Of a stretch of 64,000 nt of DNA, positions 10,260 to 20,899 are shown in pieces; the stretch's first letter is position 1, and every line of letters starts with the position of its first letter. Source of the DNA: Hyparrhenia diplandra (lineage: Eukaryota > Streptophyta > Magnoliopsida > Poales > Poaceae); assembly GCA_015847255.1 (NCBI GenBank), contig JADLZK010013158.1:150206-214205 (forward strand), written 5' to 3'. Both the position numbers and the translations under genes were made by a program. Below the pieces are notes generated by a model, which worked only from the letters and a program-made list of their open reading frames with translations, was not told where the DNA came from and did no database searches.

Positions 10260-13200
10260 TCACCATGTGTAGACATCCAGGTCTTCTCCGTACAGCTGTC
10301 GGTGCTTCTCTTGGAGTCCAGGCAGCCACCGTGACGAGGAGACACCTTTCATATCCTCTGTCTGGAACAGCTGGTGCAACTTGTCCAATCTCTCAACACG
10401 CCTCAAGTTGTGACACCACTGTACACGCAGCAGTCTCACTTGGGGGAGATTGGAGACCCTCTCTAGGCCTTCACAATCTGCGATTACAAGGATCTCTGAG
10501 AGGAAACAGAGCTTCTCCACCACCTTAAGGCTGTGCGCTTTTCTTAATTGGAGCTCCTTCAAGCTGGTGGCCTCTTGTCCAAGCTGTGGTGGTAGAGCTC
10601 TCAGCTTGGGGCAACGGTCAAGTTCCAATATCTTTAATCGTGGTAGCAGCTGCATCCTTCGAGGTCGGGTATCCTCCTTTTGAGTTGCAACAGCCTCATC
10701 CTCTGCTCCTTCTGTGCCTGCTGTTGTTGCTTCTTGTTTTTCGTCAGCAACAATGGACCACTCCTCCCATTTGGGCATATCCCGGATGACCAATGCTTCA
10801 AGCTTGGGGAAAGCTAGTGGCTCTGTAGATCTAAGATTACCCACCCCAGAGGCAAGTAGTTCGGGTCCAATTTTGGTGACTGCAGTGGCTCCAATGATTC
10901 TTAGATATTTCAAGTTGGGGAGCTGACCGATTGGTGGAAGATGCACACATGATTTGCAATACATGAGGTTCAAATATGTCAACGAAGGCAAAAGGGCAGC
11001 AGTATCTAGCCAGGTGGGAAACCTCCGACCAAAGAAATTATTAAAACAGAGATCCTCCAAGTTGCGTGCAGGGATTAGCAAATCAAAGGTTTTCTCAATA
11101 TTAATTATAGCATCTGCAGAGTATGGCTCATGTGTGTGCTCAGTGCAACGGAGAGTTAATTCTTTGAGGTGTTTTTTGTTTGTTAGCAATGAATCATTAC
11201 TAGGAGGAACCGCTCTTTCCAGATTTACCATATATAGCCTCCTCAACTGCCAAAGGGGATCCAATTCTTCTAGATTCCATCCATCTTGAATTCTAGAATT
11301 GTTATAAGAGCCCCCATGAACTGGAAACCCTTGTAAATCATTGAGAAAAGTTAGTCTGCCAATACCTTGTGGAACCTCATTAATTGGTGAGCCCACTAGA
11401 CCAAGCCGCCTTAAGTTGCATAGCTGAGTTATCCCTGAAGGAAGACTATGCAATGAATCACACCTTTGCAAATTCAGTATTTGAAGGTTTATGAGACAAC
11501 AAATGGACTCTGGAAGAAAAGATATGTCTGTCCCATCAAGGTCTAGTAATCGTAGATGGATCAAACATCCAATGCATGATGGAATATTTTGTATCTGTGA
11601 ACTAGTCAAATCCAAAATTCGAATGCATGGAAATCTTTCAAATACCGCATCATCGACCTTCAAAGACTTTGCCAATAACTTTGTCCATGTTCGCACTTTA
11701 CATTTCGCCTTATCCATTCTAGGTAACACCACCATATCCTTTGCAGTGACAATTGAAATACGTCGGAATTTACTCATAACATGAACCCCTGTTGACTCTA
11801 GGTCACCAACAAAACATTCTTCTCTAGATAAATGACAAGCAAGTTGCCTTAATAGATCATGCATTCTGCATTTACTGAAATCAACTATTAAATAATCTGC
11901 CTGGAGGAGATTTCGATAGATCAACTCAGAGTAATAGTCTTCTGCTATATCTTCAAGTAGTTGGTCAGCTTGCTCATCCACAAAGCCTTCAGAGACCCAC
12001 ATCCTCACAATATCACTACGGTCAATGACCGAATCTTCAGGCCACAAAGCACAATACATAAAACACTGCTTCAAATGGGGTGGCAGCTCTTCGTAACTTA
12101 GATATAGAGCACCTGTTATCTCACTAGGAAGTTTAGTCATGGACCAAGCTTCTTTTCCTAAAATCTTCTTCCACTCATTCTCAGTTGGATCTTTGGTTGC
12201 TAACACTCTACCAATTAGCTTAATTGCAAGAGGAAGACCACCACATTTACGAACAATATCAATCCCTAAATGTTGCACATTTTGCACATCCTTTTCATCT
12301 TTGATGCCCATGCTCCTCCATAGTAACTCCCATCCAACATCCATTGCCAATAAATCTACTCGGTGTGTATGGTCCACTCCAATTTCTACAGCAATGGTGT
12401 CAGATCGAGTTGTCAAAAGAACTATCCCTGTGGCTGCAGCTTGCAGTGGGATGCTTAGTAGATTTGTCCAAATATCTGAATGCCATACATCATCCAACAC
12501 AAGAAAGAAAGTGTTATCTCGAATGGATGATTCTAGCTTACTTTGGAGCTCATCAAATGATTCATCTTGCATGTACTGTACTTCGATTTTCCGAAGAATC
12601 TCCTTTAAAATAGCTATTTCAGAGAAATCTTTGGAAACACAAACCCATGCTTGTTTGTTGAAGCTCCCTATTAGTTTTTGGTCATTGTATATTTTTTGTG
12701 CTAGTGTTGTCTTACCAACTCCTCCTATTCCTACAATTGCAAGCTTGTAAGAACTATTTTCCTTATGCTCAAGAACCAAATCTACTATACTTTTGCAAGC
12801 ATGTATGACCTCCTTACCAACAAGATTCGGCTCAACAAGTCTAGAACTTCTTCTCTGTTTTGGTATTGATACTGTTATAGTTGGTTGTGTACTCGTGAGT
12901 GAAGTAAATACTTTATCCTTTGAAATGTTATCAATTCTTTTGTTTAAGTTTTTAATCCTAACAGCAACCTCATGACGTGTCTGAATATTAGAAAAGCAAG
13001 AGAAAATGGAAAGGCCACTGCATGTATTTGAATTGCTTGATAATGGCGAAGAATGATCTGGCAATAGCTTGGTTCCTTTGGATTTGGCCAAGTCAATGAT
13101 ATCATCAGCGTCATACATAGCGTCTCTAAGTTGACCAAGCCAATTGTTAAGGGCAGATTCATTTAAGCTCCTTTGCTCTGCATCATTGAGATAGCATCGT

Positions 13201-13331
13201 ATTTGCTGCATTTTTCTCTGCAGTTCTATGAGCTCTTCTTTAACACCTAAAATTAGAATGGCCTCATCTGTTACAATATCTTGCAACTTTTTGGCGCACG
13301 ATCCAACAAAAGATTCAAGTATGGTTGCCAT
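10260..13331 (-). CDS. Full-length CC-NB-ARC-LRR (CNL) resistance protein
   Basis: This uninterrupted frame encodes an immune receptor expected to bind ADP/ATP and act in the cytoplasm or at membranes. Numbered from the upstream Met at 13424, the coiled coil spans about 32-170 (EDVID-like QLRDAMYDADDIID at 98-111). NB-ARC motifs are P-loop GIGGVGKTT (232-240), kinase-2 FFLVLDDVW (306-314), RNBS-B VLLTTR, GGLPLA (395-400), RNBS-D LKQCFMYC (451-458) and MHD (521-523). Leucine-rich repeats fill about 560 to the end at 1054. I prefer Met32 (ATG 13331-13329, MATILES) because a splice acceptor (CATTGCCAG) lies near 13375, between the two Mets, and because MAT-type starts are usual. All key nucleotide-binding residues are present. 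The C-terminus ends DVYTW. The gene looks functional, but the pathogen recognised cannot be told. Confidence 0.93.
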   Translation of the reverse strand: MATILESFVGSCAKKLQDIVTDEAILILGVKEELIELQRKMQQIRCYLNDAEQRSLNESALNNWLGQLRDAMYDADDIIDLAKSKGTKLLPDHSSPLSSNSNTCSGLSIFSCFSNIQTRHEVAVRIKNLNKRIDNISKDKVFTSLTSTQPTITVSIPKQRRSSRLVEPNLVGKEVIHACKSIVDLVLEHKENSSYKLAIVGIGGVGKTTLAQKIYNDQKLIGSFNKQAWVCVSKDFSEIAILKEILRKIEVQYMQDESFDELQSKLESSIRDNTFFLVLDDVWHSDIWTNLLSIPLQAAATGIVLLTTRSDTIAVEIGVDHTHRVDLLAMDVGWELLWRSMGIKDEKDVQNVQHLGIDIVRKCGGLPLAIKLIGRVLATKDPTENEWKKILGKEAWSMTKLPSEITGALYLSYEELPPHLKQCFMYCALWPEDSVIDRSDIVRMWVSEGFVDEQADQLLEDIAEDYYSELIYRNLLQADYLIVDFSKCRMHDLLRQLACHLSREECFVGDLESTGVHVMSKFRRISIVTAKDMVVLPRMDKAKCKVRTWTKLLAKSLKVDDAVFERFPCIRILDLTSSQIQNIPSCIGCLIHLRLLDLDGTDISFLPESICCLINLQILNLQRCDSLHSLPSGITQLCNLRRLGLVGSPINEVPQGIGRLTFLNDLQGFPVHGGSYNNSRIQDGWNLEELDPLWQLRRLYMVNLERAVPPSNDSLLTNKKHLKELTLRCTEHTHEPYSADAIINIEKTFDLLIPARNLEDLCFNNFFGRRFPTWLDTAALLPSLTYLNLMYCKSCVHLPPIGQLPNLKYLRIIGATAVTKIGPELLASGVGNLRSTEPLAFPKLEALVIRDMPKWEEWSIVADEKQEATTAGTEGAEDEAVATQKEDTRPRRMQLLPRLKILELDRCPKLRALPPQLGQEATSLKELQLRKAHSLKVVEKLCFLSEILVIADCEGLERVSNLPQVRLLRVQWCHNLRRVERLDKLHQLFQTEDMKGVSSSRWLPGLQEKHRQLYGEDLDVYTW

Positions 13332-14284
13332 TAGACCAAGAAGGTTCGAGAGATCCTCCAAAAGATTCGTAGACTGGCAATGAATGAGAAAACATGTTAA
13401 GTTGGCCATGAAATGGGATAACATTCACTAAATTTAACATATACCCCTACTGACTTGTACCATAGGTTTCACATGAGTACAGTTAACTTGACATCCAGAA
13501 TTTTGCAGCACCTATTTATAAGTTATATGGGAATAAAAATCTTTTGTCTACCATCAGTAAATGAGGCAGAATGCCATTCCATATGGATTAGAAACTAATA
13601 ATACAATATGCACACGACAGTGATGGTTGTATGGGAAAGTATTGAGGTATAAACCCACGTCTTAGCTTCTTGTCTCTTTTTTTTTTTTTCTCTTTCAGTT
13701 GTGAGCTAAGGTAGATTTGATTGGATGTTATAAATTTGGGAAGCTACATGGCAATTTTGCACATAAAACCTATAGTAGTACTACCATTAGTTACTGATCT
13801 GGTACAGCACGATAATTGTCAAATTAAAAGTACATACATGATGTCTTACCTTAGAGGGCTATCTTCCAACTAGAATAAATAGTAATCCACTTTGCATAAA
13901 CAGTTTACTTGGATTGCCAATCCATCCAGCGTAGTACACCGACAGTATGCAGATAAAAAAGTCTTACGGAAAACCAATTTATTAAGTGGATCGAAGAAGT
14001 TATCGGCCAATCACCCACAGAGAACCATAGATAACACAGCTAACTAAACCTGCAAAAAACAAAAAGATAATTAAAGGGCAAGCCGCCTGCGTATTGAAAG
14101 AAGAGATGGTGCAGTAGCAAGTACCTGATTACAGTTCAACTGACAAGCCACTTTTGAGAATAAACATGCAAGGAGATCAGTATGTGCCAATGAGATTTCC
14201 TTTTTTTGCTCCCAACTGGATCTGTTGGAATTTTTTCCTTTTTTTTTTTTTTGATGTGAATGGTGTGACACAATAATGTGTGAC
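13332..14284 (-). promoter_or_regulatory. 5' leader intron of the intact CNL gene
   Basis: The stretch between the coding exon and the duplicated leader exons is AT-rich, with T runs near 13680 and A runs near 14220 on the respective strands. It has no coding frame of interest. With the acceptor near 13375 and GTATGTTC donors at 14979 and 15157, it is most simply a 5'UTR intron of about 1.6-1.8 kb. Confidence 0.45.
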
Positions 14285-14520
14285 ACCAACAGAAATGTGA
14301 GATTGACTCGCCCAACAGAAATGGGAATGCAGAGTGTAGGAATAGGAACCAGTATTAATCTGAACCAGAAATGTGAGATCGACTCGTCCAAAAGAAATTG
14401 GTACACAGAGCATCAGTCTTTTGCCACCTCTCAGTACATGCAAATCTGAATCATGACTAGGAACCATCTCCCATGAAGGAAATGAGTGTGAGAATAGGAA
14501 CCGGTAGTAATCATCTTGCA
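14285..14520. repeat. Degenerate tandem repeats in the leader intron
   Basis: A unit containing CAGAAATGTGAGAT(T/C)GACTCG occurs at about 14290 and again near 14365. A second shared piece, GGAATAGGAACC(A/G)GTA, occurs near 14338 and 14490. The copies are imperfect. They lie inside the putative 5'UTR intron. Confidence 0.7.
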
Positions 14521-14914
14521 GAAGCAGTTCGTTCAGATCAATACAGGTGAGTACGTATAAGATCTTCAAGAATGTGTGAGGACATTAGACACCAATTTAT
14601 AGAATAAATAATGGAGGACAATCACTCGATGACCCTGAGAAACGAAAACCAACAGATCCCACGGCAACTCCTGCAAAAAGTGGAGACAACTTGACCAGTT
14701 TAGCAGGTTTAGTGACAGCTCTGTTGATCATTACACACAACTAGAACAGCTTAGCATGTACAACAAGAAGAATTACCGCTGAATCAGAATTTTCAGACTA
14801 ACCAGAACTAGAAAATGTCGTAGATCAACACAGGACAAAATCAACGGGAGTACTGTCGAGCATCAAGCTTCTGCTATCACTGCATCACAAGGCAATAGTA
14901 TGACAACAGAAACG

Positions 14915-15310
14915 ACAAAATCAGAACACCATTTTGACCAAGTGGAGGCCTTGAAGTTTCTCCATAGATGAGAACATACCTTTGGAAGAGCACGGCCAAA
15001 GGATCAAACCCAAACTAAAAGCAGCTATGACTTAAAGGCAGTGCCTGCAAACACAGCTGAACCTATTGCATTTAAGTATTGCAAATACTAACGAAATCAG
15101 AACACCTTGTTAACTGAGCAGAGGCCATGAAGTTTTCTTCCATAGATGAGAACATACCTTGGGAAGAGCACGACCAATGGATGAAGCAGTGGAGGAGCAA
15201 AGGGAAACTAGACAGACCTTGTGGAAAAATGCCTTGCGAGTTTGAAATAAGCTGTGCAGAAAACGTAGACTTAAATGCAGTGCCTGAGAAGACTGCTGAA
15301 CCTATGTGCT
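14915..15310 (-). repeat. Tandem duplication of a CNL 5' leader exon
   Basis: Two copies about 175 bp apart share CATAGATGAGAACATACC with flanking similarity (about 14915-15005 and 15090-15180). A trailing piece with GCAGTGCCTG...GCTGAACCTAT is shared near 15040 and 15275. On the minus strand each copy gives a consensus-like donor, CCAAAG|GTATGTTC at 14979 and CCCAAG|GTATGTTC at 15157. The duplication therefore offers two alternative first exons to the CNL gene downstream. The promoter would be just upstream, around 15310-15360, where only a weak TATA-like CCTATAATAC is seen. Confidence 0.7.
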
Positions 15311-15357
15311 ACACACGGGCACATGGCTGAGTCTGATTGCAGCATGTATTATAGGTT

Positions 15358-15458
15358 CGTGCAAGGCAAGTTTTTTTTTTTTGGAAGGAAAAAGGATGGG
15401 TTTAAGCCCCTACTGTGCTTTTATTAAAATAAAAGAGTACAAGTACGTGCAAGGCAAG
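15358..15458 (-). mobile_element. A-tailed micro-retroinsertion with 13-bp target duplication
   Basis: A 75-bp insert (15371-15445) starts with 12 T on the plus strand, which is a poly(A) tail on the minus strand. It is flanked by perfect copies of CGTGCAAGGCAAG at 15358-15370 and 15446-15458. This is the signature of target-primed reverse transcription of a strongly 5'-truncated LINE or SINE. Confidence 0.85.
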
Positions 15459-16289
15459 TTTGCGAGTAAAACAAAATGTTTGGTTGGCTTTGTATTTAAG
15501 ACGTGTGAGAACAAGCAACCCGCACAAGCGGACTTGTGCGTCCTAACCTCCCTAGTTGCAATTTTTTAACCAGCCAGTATTGTGAAGGCCAAAATAAATT
15601 TGACCGCAACAGTACACAACTCTATTGAACCTATGGTTCCCACGGTATCATAAGACATGGGTTTTGTAAACTAACAATGAAGGACGTGACACCTTTGCCG
15701 ACGCCGGTTGCAGCAGAGTAGAGGAGGCAGCAGCCATGGAATACACTGCGTGCTTCAGCTGCCCTGTTCACGCTCAGGAAGTGGAGATGCAGGCGGGTGC
15801 GTTGGTGGATAACAGTAGACATATGCCACTTACGTTCTTGTCTTCGGGCAAATTATTGTGAGTAGCAGCGAGAACACTCTAACGACCCGATATGCTCAGT
15901 ACCTGGTACGTGAGTTCTGAGGGAAATATTGGGCAACCCAATGGGCCTTCAGTACACAGTAGCTGCCCGTTTACATACACAGCCGAGTGTGCAAGTAGAA
16001 TGCGATCGACTACGAACACATTGTTATAAACCTACGGCTTCCTACTGTGATCAGGTGACAGATGGTAGCGTGCTTACAATATTTGAGGCCGTGCACATGG
16101 TAAACGCCTCAGCTGGGGCAAGTCTAAGAGGTTGCTTTAATTTAATTCAATCAAACTTTAAATGAATGTTTGATCATATAAACAATTTTATACAGAGAAT
16201 CCGTGAATCAAAATACGCCCAGCATTCTTTGTTTTCTCTGTTTGCGTTCACAGGTGGAGGCAATGATGAATGAGAAAAATTCAGCATAG
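15459..16289. other. Intergenic DNA, no gene recognised
   Basis: Short open frames only. No domain, splice-supported exon or transposon terminus is recognised between the micro-insertion and the duplicated CNL 3' flank. Confidence 0.5.
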
Positions 16290-16749
16290 CGAACATCTAT
16301 GCTGTCATCATGTAAAAGGGTTGTGCTCAGAATTCACGAGCACACTTCACACATATATTAACAGCATAACGTACGTACATATAGTTGAGCTCCAAACAAC
16401 AGATGTAGCTCTTATTGTGGCCCTTCCTCAGCCAGACATCTTCTCCTTCTTTGAGAAGCAGAGCACAACAGCCTGCCGCTCCCTGCATCAGCTTGCCACT
16501 TCCAGGATTGAGACTGCTAGCTTGCCTGCCCTGTCCTGCCCAGCTTGGTCCAGACGTTTATATGTACATCCACACCACAATATTAATGGCATAAGGTTGT
16601 AGTCACTTCATCCTCAACGCCTGAAAGAGAAAACAAAAAGGGCACGGGTGATTAAAAGCAGAGTGGATAAACACGACACCAAATTAGAAAATCTAGCCAA
16701 GGTTCATACCTTACATCTTCATAGCCATTTGACTGGGAATCTCAAAACA

Positions 16750-17718
16750 CATTCACGATTCCCCGGTGTAGACATCCATGTCCTCTCTGTGCAGTTGTCG
16801 GTGTTGCTCTTGGAGTCCCAGCAGCCAATGTGATGAGGAGACACCTTGCATGTCCTCTGTCTGAAACACCTGGCGCAAATATTCCAGCCACTCAACACAC
16901 CTCAAGTTAGGACACAGCTGCACACGTAGCTCTCTCACTGCGGGAAGATTTGAGACCCTCTCCAGGCCTTCACAATCTACGATCAAAAGGTACTCAGAGA
17001 AGAAACGGATATTCTCCACCACCTTAAGGCTGTGCACATATCTTAATTGGAGCTCCTTCAAACTGGTGGCCTCCTGTCCAAGCTGTTGTGGGAGAGCTCT
17101 CAGCTTGGGGCAGCAGTTAAGTTCCAACTTCTTCAGTCGTGGCAGCAACTGCATCCTTAGAGGTGGGGTGTCCCCCTTTTTGATTTGCAACAGCCTCATC
17201 CTCTGCTCCTTCCATTCCTGCTGTTGATGCTTTTAGTTCGTCTTCTTCACCAACAAAGGACCATTCCTCCCAGTTGGATATATCCAGATATCCCTGATGA
17301 CCAATGTTTCAAAGCTTGGGAAAAGCTACCGTCTTTGTAGATCTGAGATTACCTACCCCAGAGCCAACAAATTCGGATCCAATCTTGGCTACTGCAGTGG
17401 CTCCATCGATTCTTAGATATTTCAAGCTAGGGAGCTGACTGATTCGTGGAAGATGCACACATGATCTGTAGTATACGAGGTGTAAGGATGTCAGTGAAGG
17501 CAAATGGGTAGCATTATCTAGCCAGGTGGGATACCTCCGACCAAAGAAATTCACAAAACTGAGACGCTCCAGGTTGTGCGCAGGGGTTAGCAAATCAAAG
17601 GTTTTCTAGATTCATCAAAAAAAGACCAAAGGTTTTCTCAATATTTATTATAGCATCTTCAGAATATGGCTCATGTGTGTGCTCAGTGCAACTTAGAAAT
17701 AATTCCCTGAGATACATT
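16750..17718 (-). pseudogene. CNL leucine-rich-repeat fragment (3' half paralogue)
   Basis: This stretch matches the last third of the intact CNL gene. One piece (17593-17309) reads FVNFFGRRYPTWLD and SCVHLPRISQLPSLKYLRI. A second piece in another frame (17199-16753) reads MQLLPRLKKLEL, TSLKELQLR and ends HREDMDVYTGES. At least one frameshift lies between them, and a stop follows FPKL near 17309. There is no coiled coil or nucleotide-binding domain, so it cannot make a receptor. The 3'UTR intron (16621-16709) and further downstream sequence are shared with the intact gene, so the copy came from DNA duplication rather than reverse transcription. Its 5' edge at about 17718 is a fold-back breakpoint. 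Confidence 0.9.
17596..17638. repeat. 19-bp insertion flanked by a 12-bp direct repeat
   Basis: CAAAGGTTTTCT occurs at 17596-17607 and 17627-17638, enclosing 19 bp with a run of seven A. The intact CNL gene has a single copy at the matching place. It may be a tiny retroinsertion or filler DNA from break repair. Confidence 0.75.
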
Positions 17719-17750
17719 GTTAGCAAACAAAAAACATCTCAAAGAATTAT
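17719..17750. repeat. Inverted copy of adjacent CNL sequence (fold-back end)
   Basis: The bases TTAGCAAACAAAAAACATC and those following are the reverse complement of the intact CNL sequence at about 11159-11190. The neighbouring 17690-17718 is the same region in the direct orientation. The CNL fragment thus ends in an inverted duplication of about 30 bp. Confidence 0.75.
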
Positions 17751-19829
17751 AGAGTCTAAAGTCGTCGCTTAAGGCCTAGGCAGAGACAGATGCATGTTAA
17801 TATAGGCCAACTAAACGAAGCAGAAATTATAGAGTTTGTGTTTGGTACAAACGTGACTTGCCGTGACATGCACAGTGTCTACCGTCAGCAGTGTTACTGG
17901 TATCTTGGTTACAGATATCTTGGTTACTGAACAGCAGAGTGTTACTCTGACTATCACGAACTGCAGCTATACATATGACGCCGACTTGGACCTCTGCCTG
18001 GGTTGGGCGCACTCCACGGAACGAGCCACTGCCCACGGGCCATCATCGCCCGCCGCCTGGAGCACGACAGGAGGGCCACGATTGGAGCAAAAGCACAGCA
18101 AGGAAAGTGCCTACTACAACTCATCTGTTCACGGTTTGGGTCCAAACTGGCTAACCCGTCGACCCAATCCAGACCAAACCAACGAACCGGGTTAGGCAGT
18201 TTTATTACGGTTCGGGTTTGAAACCACAAGACAGTATGGACGGGTTGGGTCGCACGGCTTGCAAATCGTGGAGAACCGTCTAAACCCGTCCTCTTCCTGA
18301 TGGCGGCGATGGCGGCAGCATGTCGCGGCTTCCACCAGCGGGTGCGGCGGCAGCGGCTGCAGCTATGGCATCAAGGCTGGAGAACGAGGACAACGGCAGC
18401 AGCGGACCCATTTCTGCGACCCAGATTCCTCGCCGCGACAGCGAAGGAAGACGTCCTCCTCGCGGCGGCGTGTTCGTGGCAGCAGGCCAAGAACAGGTGT
18501 GTCCCATTTGCTTCTTCCCACCCCTCTCCATAACTCTCGAGTGCACAAGCTAAGTCCGCTGGCGCGCAGCGCAGCGCCGCCGGTCCATCGCGAGCAAGTA
18601 ATTAATCCTCTCCGCTTTCCTTCTTCCTCCTGGATCTAATCTGCGTCTTCTTTTCTTTACTGTCAAGTCTGCGTCTGCTCCGGTATATGCATATTGATGG
18701 TTGAATCTGGGAATTCGTTTACACACGCTCTACTCTAATCGATGCTTTGCAGTTTGTAGGACAATACATGCCAGTGTTTTTATTTGTTTTGATTTTTTTA
18801 TTTTCTAGCTGATTAGTGACCATCTGAGAACTTGACAAGATAGGGAGGAAACGAGGTGGAATTGATCTGGGGAGTTCTGAATCCATCGTATCTTGTAACT
18901 TAGCATTCGCACATTGACTTCCGGAACCATCCTATTTTGTTGCGTCGCATTAGCACAATGACTCTTGCAATCAATTCAAGAATCTTTCTTACTGACCCAG
19001 ATCTAGAGTAGCTTGTGGTTTCGAGTAAAAACAAATGACCCAGATTCAATCGAGCGCGGCTGCGAGTAAAGACTAAACTGTAGAATTCGCGCAGCTAAAT
19101 TCAAGAATCCATCGTATCTTGTTTTGTTTTTGTATCTGTATTTGCGTACAAATAGTTCCTGTACACTTGATATTACAGTGATGTGCAGAGTAGGTGGAAT
19201 TTAGCTGGTATTGATATTCTACATTTCTTACCTAAACAAGTTTTTATATATTTGAATAAACAAATAAACAAAGTGGCCACTGGCCAGCGTACGTTGAATG
19301 CAACAATGGGACTAGCTAGCAACCGGTTTGAAACCGTAGGGCAATCAAACGAAACCAGCCCAACCCAGTTAAATGCCTTTGTGCAGCCCACGAAAACCAG
19401 ACCAACCCAATCAAACTGGTCACTCATGGGCTGGGTTGGAGAACCAGCTAAACCGGTCCAACCCGTGAATGAACAGGCTGAACTACAACCAAGACATTCT
19501 TCGAGACAAAGAAAATATGCTTCGATTTAATGAAACGCAGTGTTGTTGTTAGTGTTGAGTGGCCCAGCATGCAGGAGGAACGCGCGTCAGTGACGTCAGT
19601 CTGGGTTGGTCCCAAAGCCAGACATGAAGTGTTGTCGGAAACACCAACATGATGCAGGTTCTTTCATTTCACTTCACTAAACGTGACCCATCCAGTGGTT
19701 GTAACCAGCTGTGCATGTATATGGGTTAGGCCACCTGTTTCCAACGGCTAAGAATGGGAAACTAGCTTATCCGAGTATTTCTCAAACCAAATGCACGAAC
19801 TTCTTTCTCGTTCACAAGCCAAGCATAAT
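17751..19829. other. Intergenic DNA with a GC-rich exon-like block
   Basis: A GC-rich block at about 18296-18551 is open in several frames (for example one starting MAAMAAACRGF at 18300). It is followed by AT-rich, intron-like DNA with a GT donor-like site near 18497. This is how a grass first exon looks, but no domain is recognised and the frames conflict. Around 18130-18260 and 19310-19470 there are several AACCGG/CAACCC-type motifs of the kind seen near hAT transposon ends; I could not pair them as terminal repeats. Confidence 0.3.
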
Positions 19830-19885
19830 CTTATCTTACTATTTGATCGCAAAAAAAAAAAAAAAAAAAAACTTATCTTACTATT
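19830..19885 (+). mobile_element. 28-bp poly(A)-only retroinsertion with 14-bp target duplication
   Basis: The insert at 19844-19871 is TGATCGC followed by 21 A. It is flanked by CTTATCTTACTATT at 19830-19843 and 19872-19885. The related sequence ending at 6213 lacks the insert. It fits an extremely 5'-truncated LINE-mediated event. The second copy of the duplication overlaps the Helitron 5' end. Confidence 0.8.
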
Positions 19886-20330
19886 ACTAATTGGAGGCTG
19901 CAGCGGAGACTTCACGTTAATCCTCACCGGATCGCTAGAAAAAAGATAAACGCTATAAAATCTCACATTGTCGAAACATCTAGCCATCAAATCGAAAGAC
20001 ATAGCCATTCATAACCATTAGATCTATTTAATTTTATACAAAATTACCCACCTGACATTATACTAAATAAATAAAAATCTTTTTCAGAAACAAGAAAATC
20101 TTTGGCGTATAGAAAGATTCTTTATTTGCCTTGCAATCGTCACGTGGTTGATTAATAAAAACTTTTACTAGATTGGCCTATATCTGTCACGTCTACTTGG
20201 TCAATATATTAATATCTACCCTACTAATACATCAACTTATTCACATTCAAATTCATTCAAATGAACCACCCATATTGTTTCTCAACCTTCTCTCTCATTA
20301 CTCATTCACCGTTAAGCGGTCGAGGATCGA

Positions 20331-20858
20331 ATGTATGAGACACCTGCCCATCATCATCAGCGGCTTGGGACACCTGTAGCGAGATCACCGGCGCTTTCCT
20401 CATCCTCTCGTGACTACTCCCTCTCACGACTTTGCCGACACCTCCTCCCCTCCCATCACCCCACGGACGCAATCCTCGCGGCCCTCACCCAACGCATGGC
20501 TCCTCCTCTCCCCATGGCGAGATCCAATGTGCGCAGCTCCTCCTCACCCCCACGCGGCGGGCTAGAAACCCTAGCTCCGTGCGCCAACGGCGATGGCTGC
20601 TGCTCCGGCCTGCTCCGGTCGAGGGGCGAGGCGGGGCAATGCATCACGACCCTGAAGGGCGCGGCCTCCGCCACTTTCGCGGGCGCCGGGACGCGGGAAG
20701 CCATCCACGTGAGCGGTGGGAAGAAGGGTGAGGGGCTCGGGCGCGCCCTAATTCGGCAGCGAAACAAGGCAGCGGCGGCTGACAAGGTGCGGGGCTGGCG
20801 CTGGTCTTCGCCCGGCCGCCGCCGACGATGCCGCTTCGAGTCTGTCATCGACGCGTAG
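20331..20858 (+). other. GC-rich exon-like open frame inside the candidate Helitron
   Basis: An open frame of 175 codons (MYETPAHHHQRLG...) overlaps other open frames on both strands, as GC-rich DNA tends to do. The composition is rich in Arg, Ser, Ala and Pro with no recognised domain or membrane segment. A splice-donor-like site follows at about 20900. It could be a captured 5' exon or a non-coding transcript. I do not claim a protein. Confidence 0.25.
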
Positions 20859-20899
20859 AGCATCGAGCCTCGTCAGCCTTGGCCCTTCTCTGCAGACAA

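Noticed and set aside
12139..12750. 203-codon plus-strand frame
   Set aside because: It is antisense to the NB-ARC region of the intact CNL gene.
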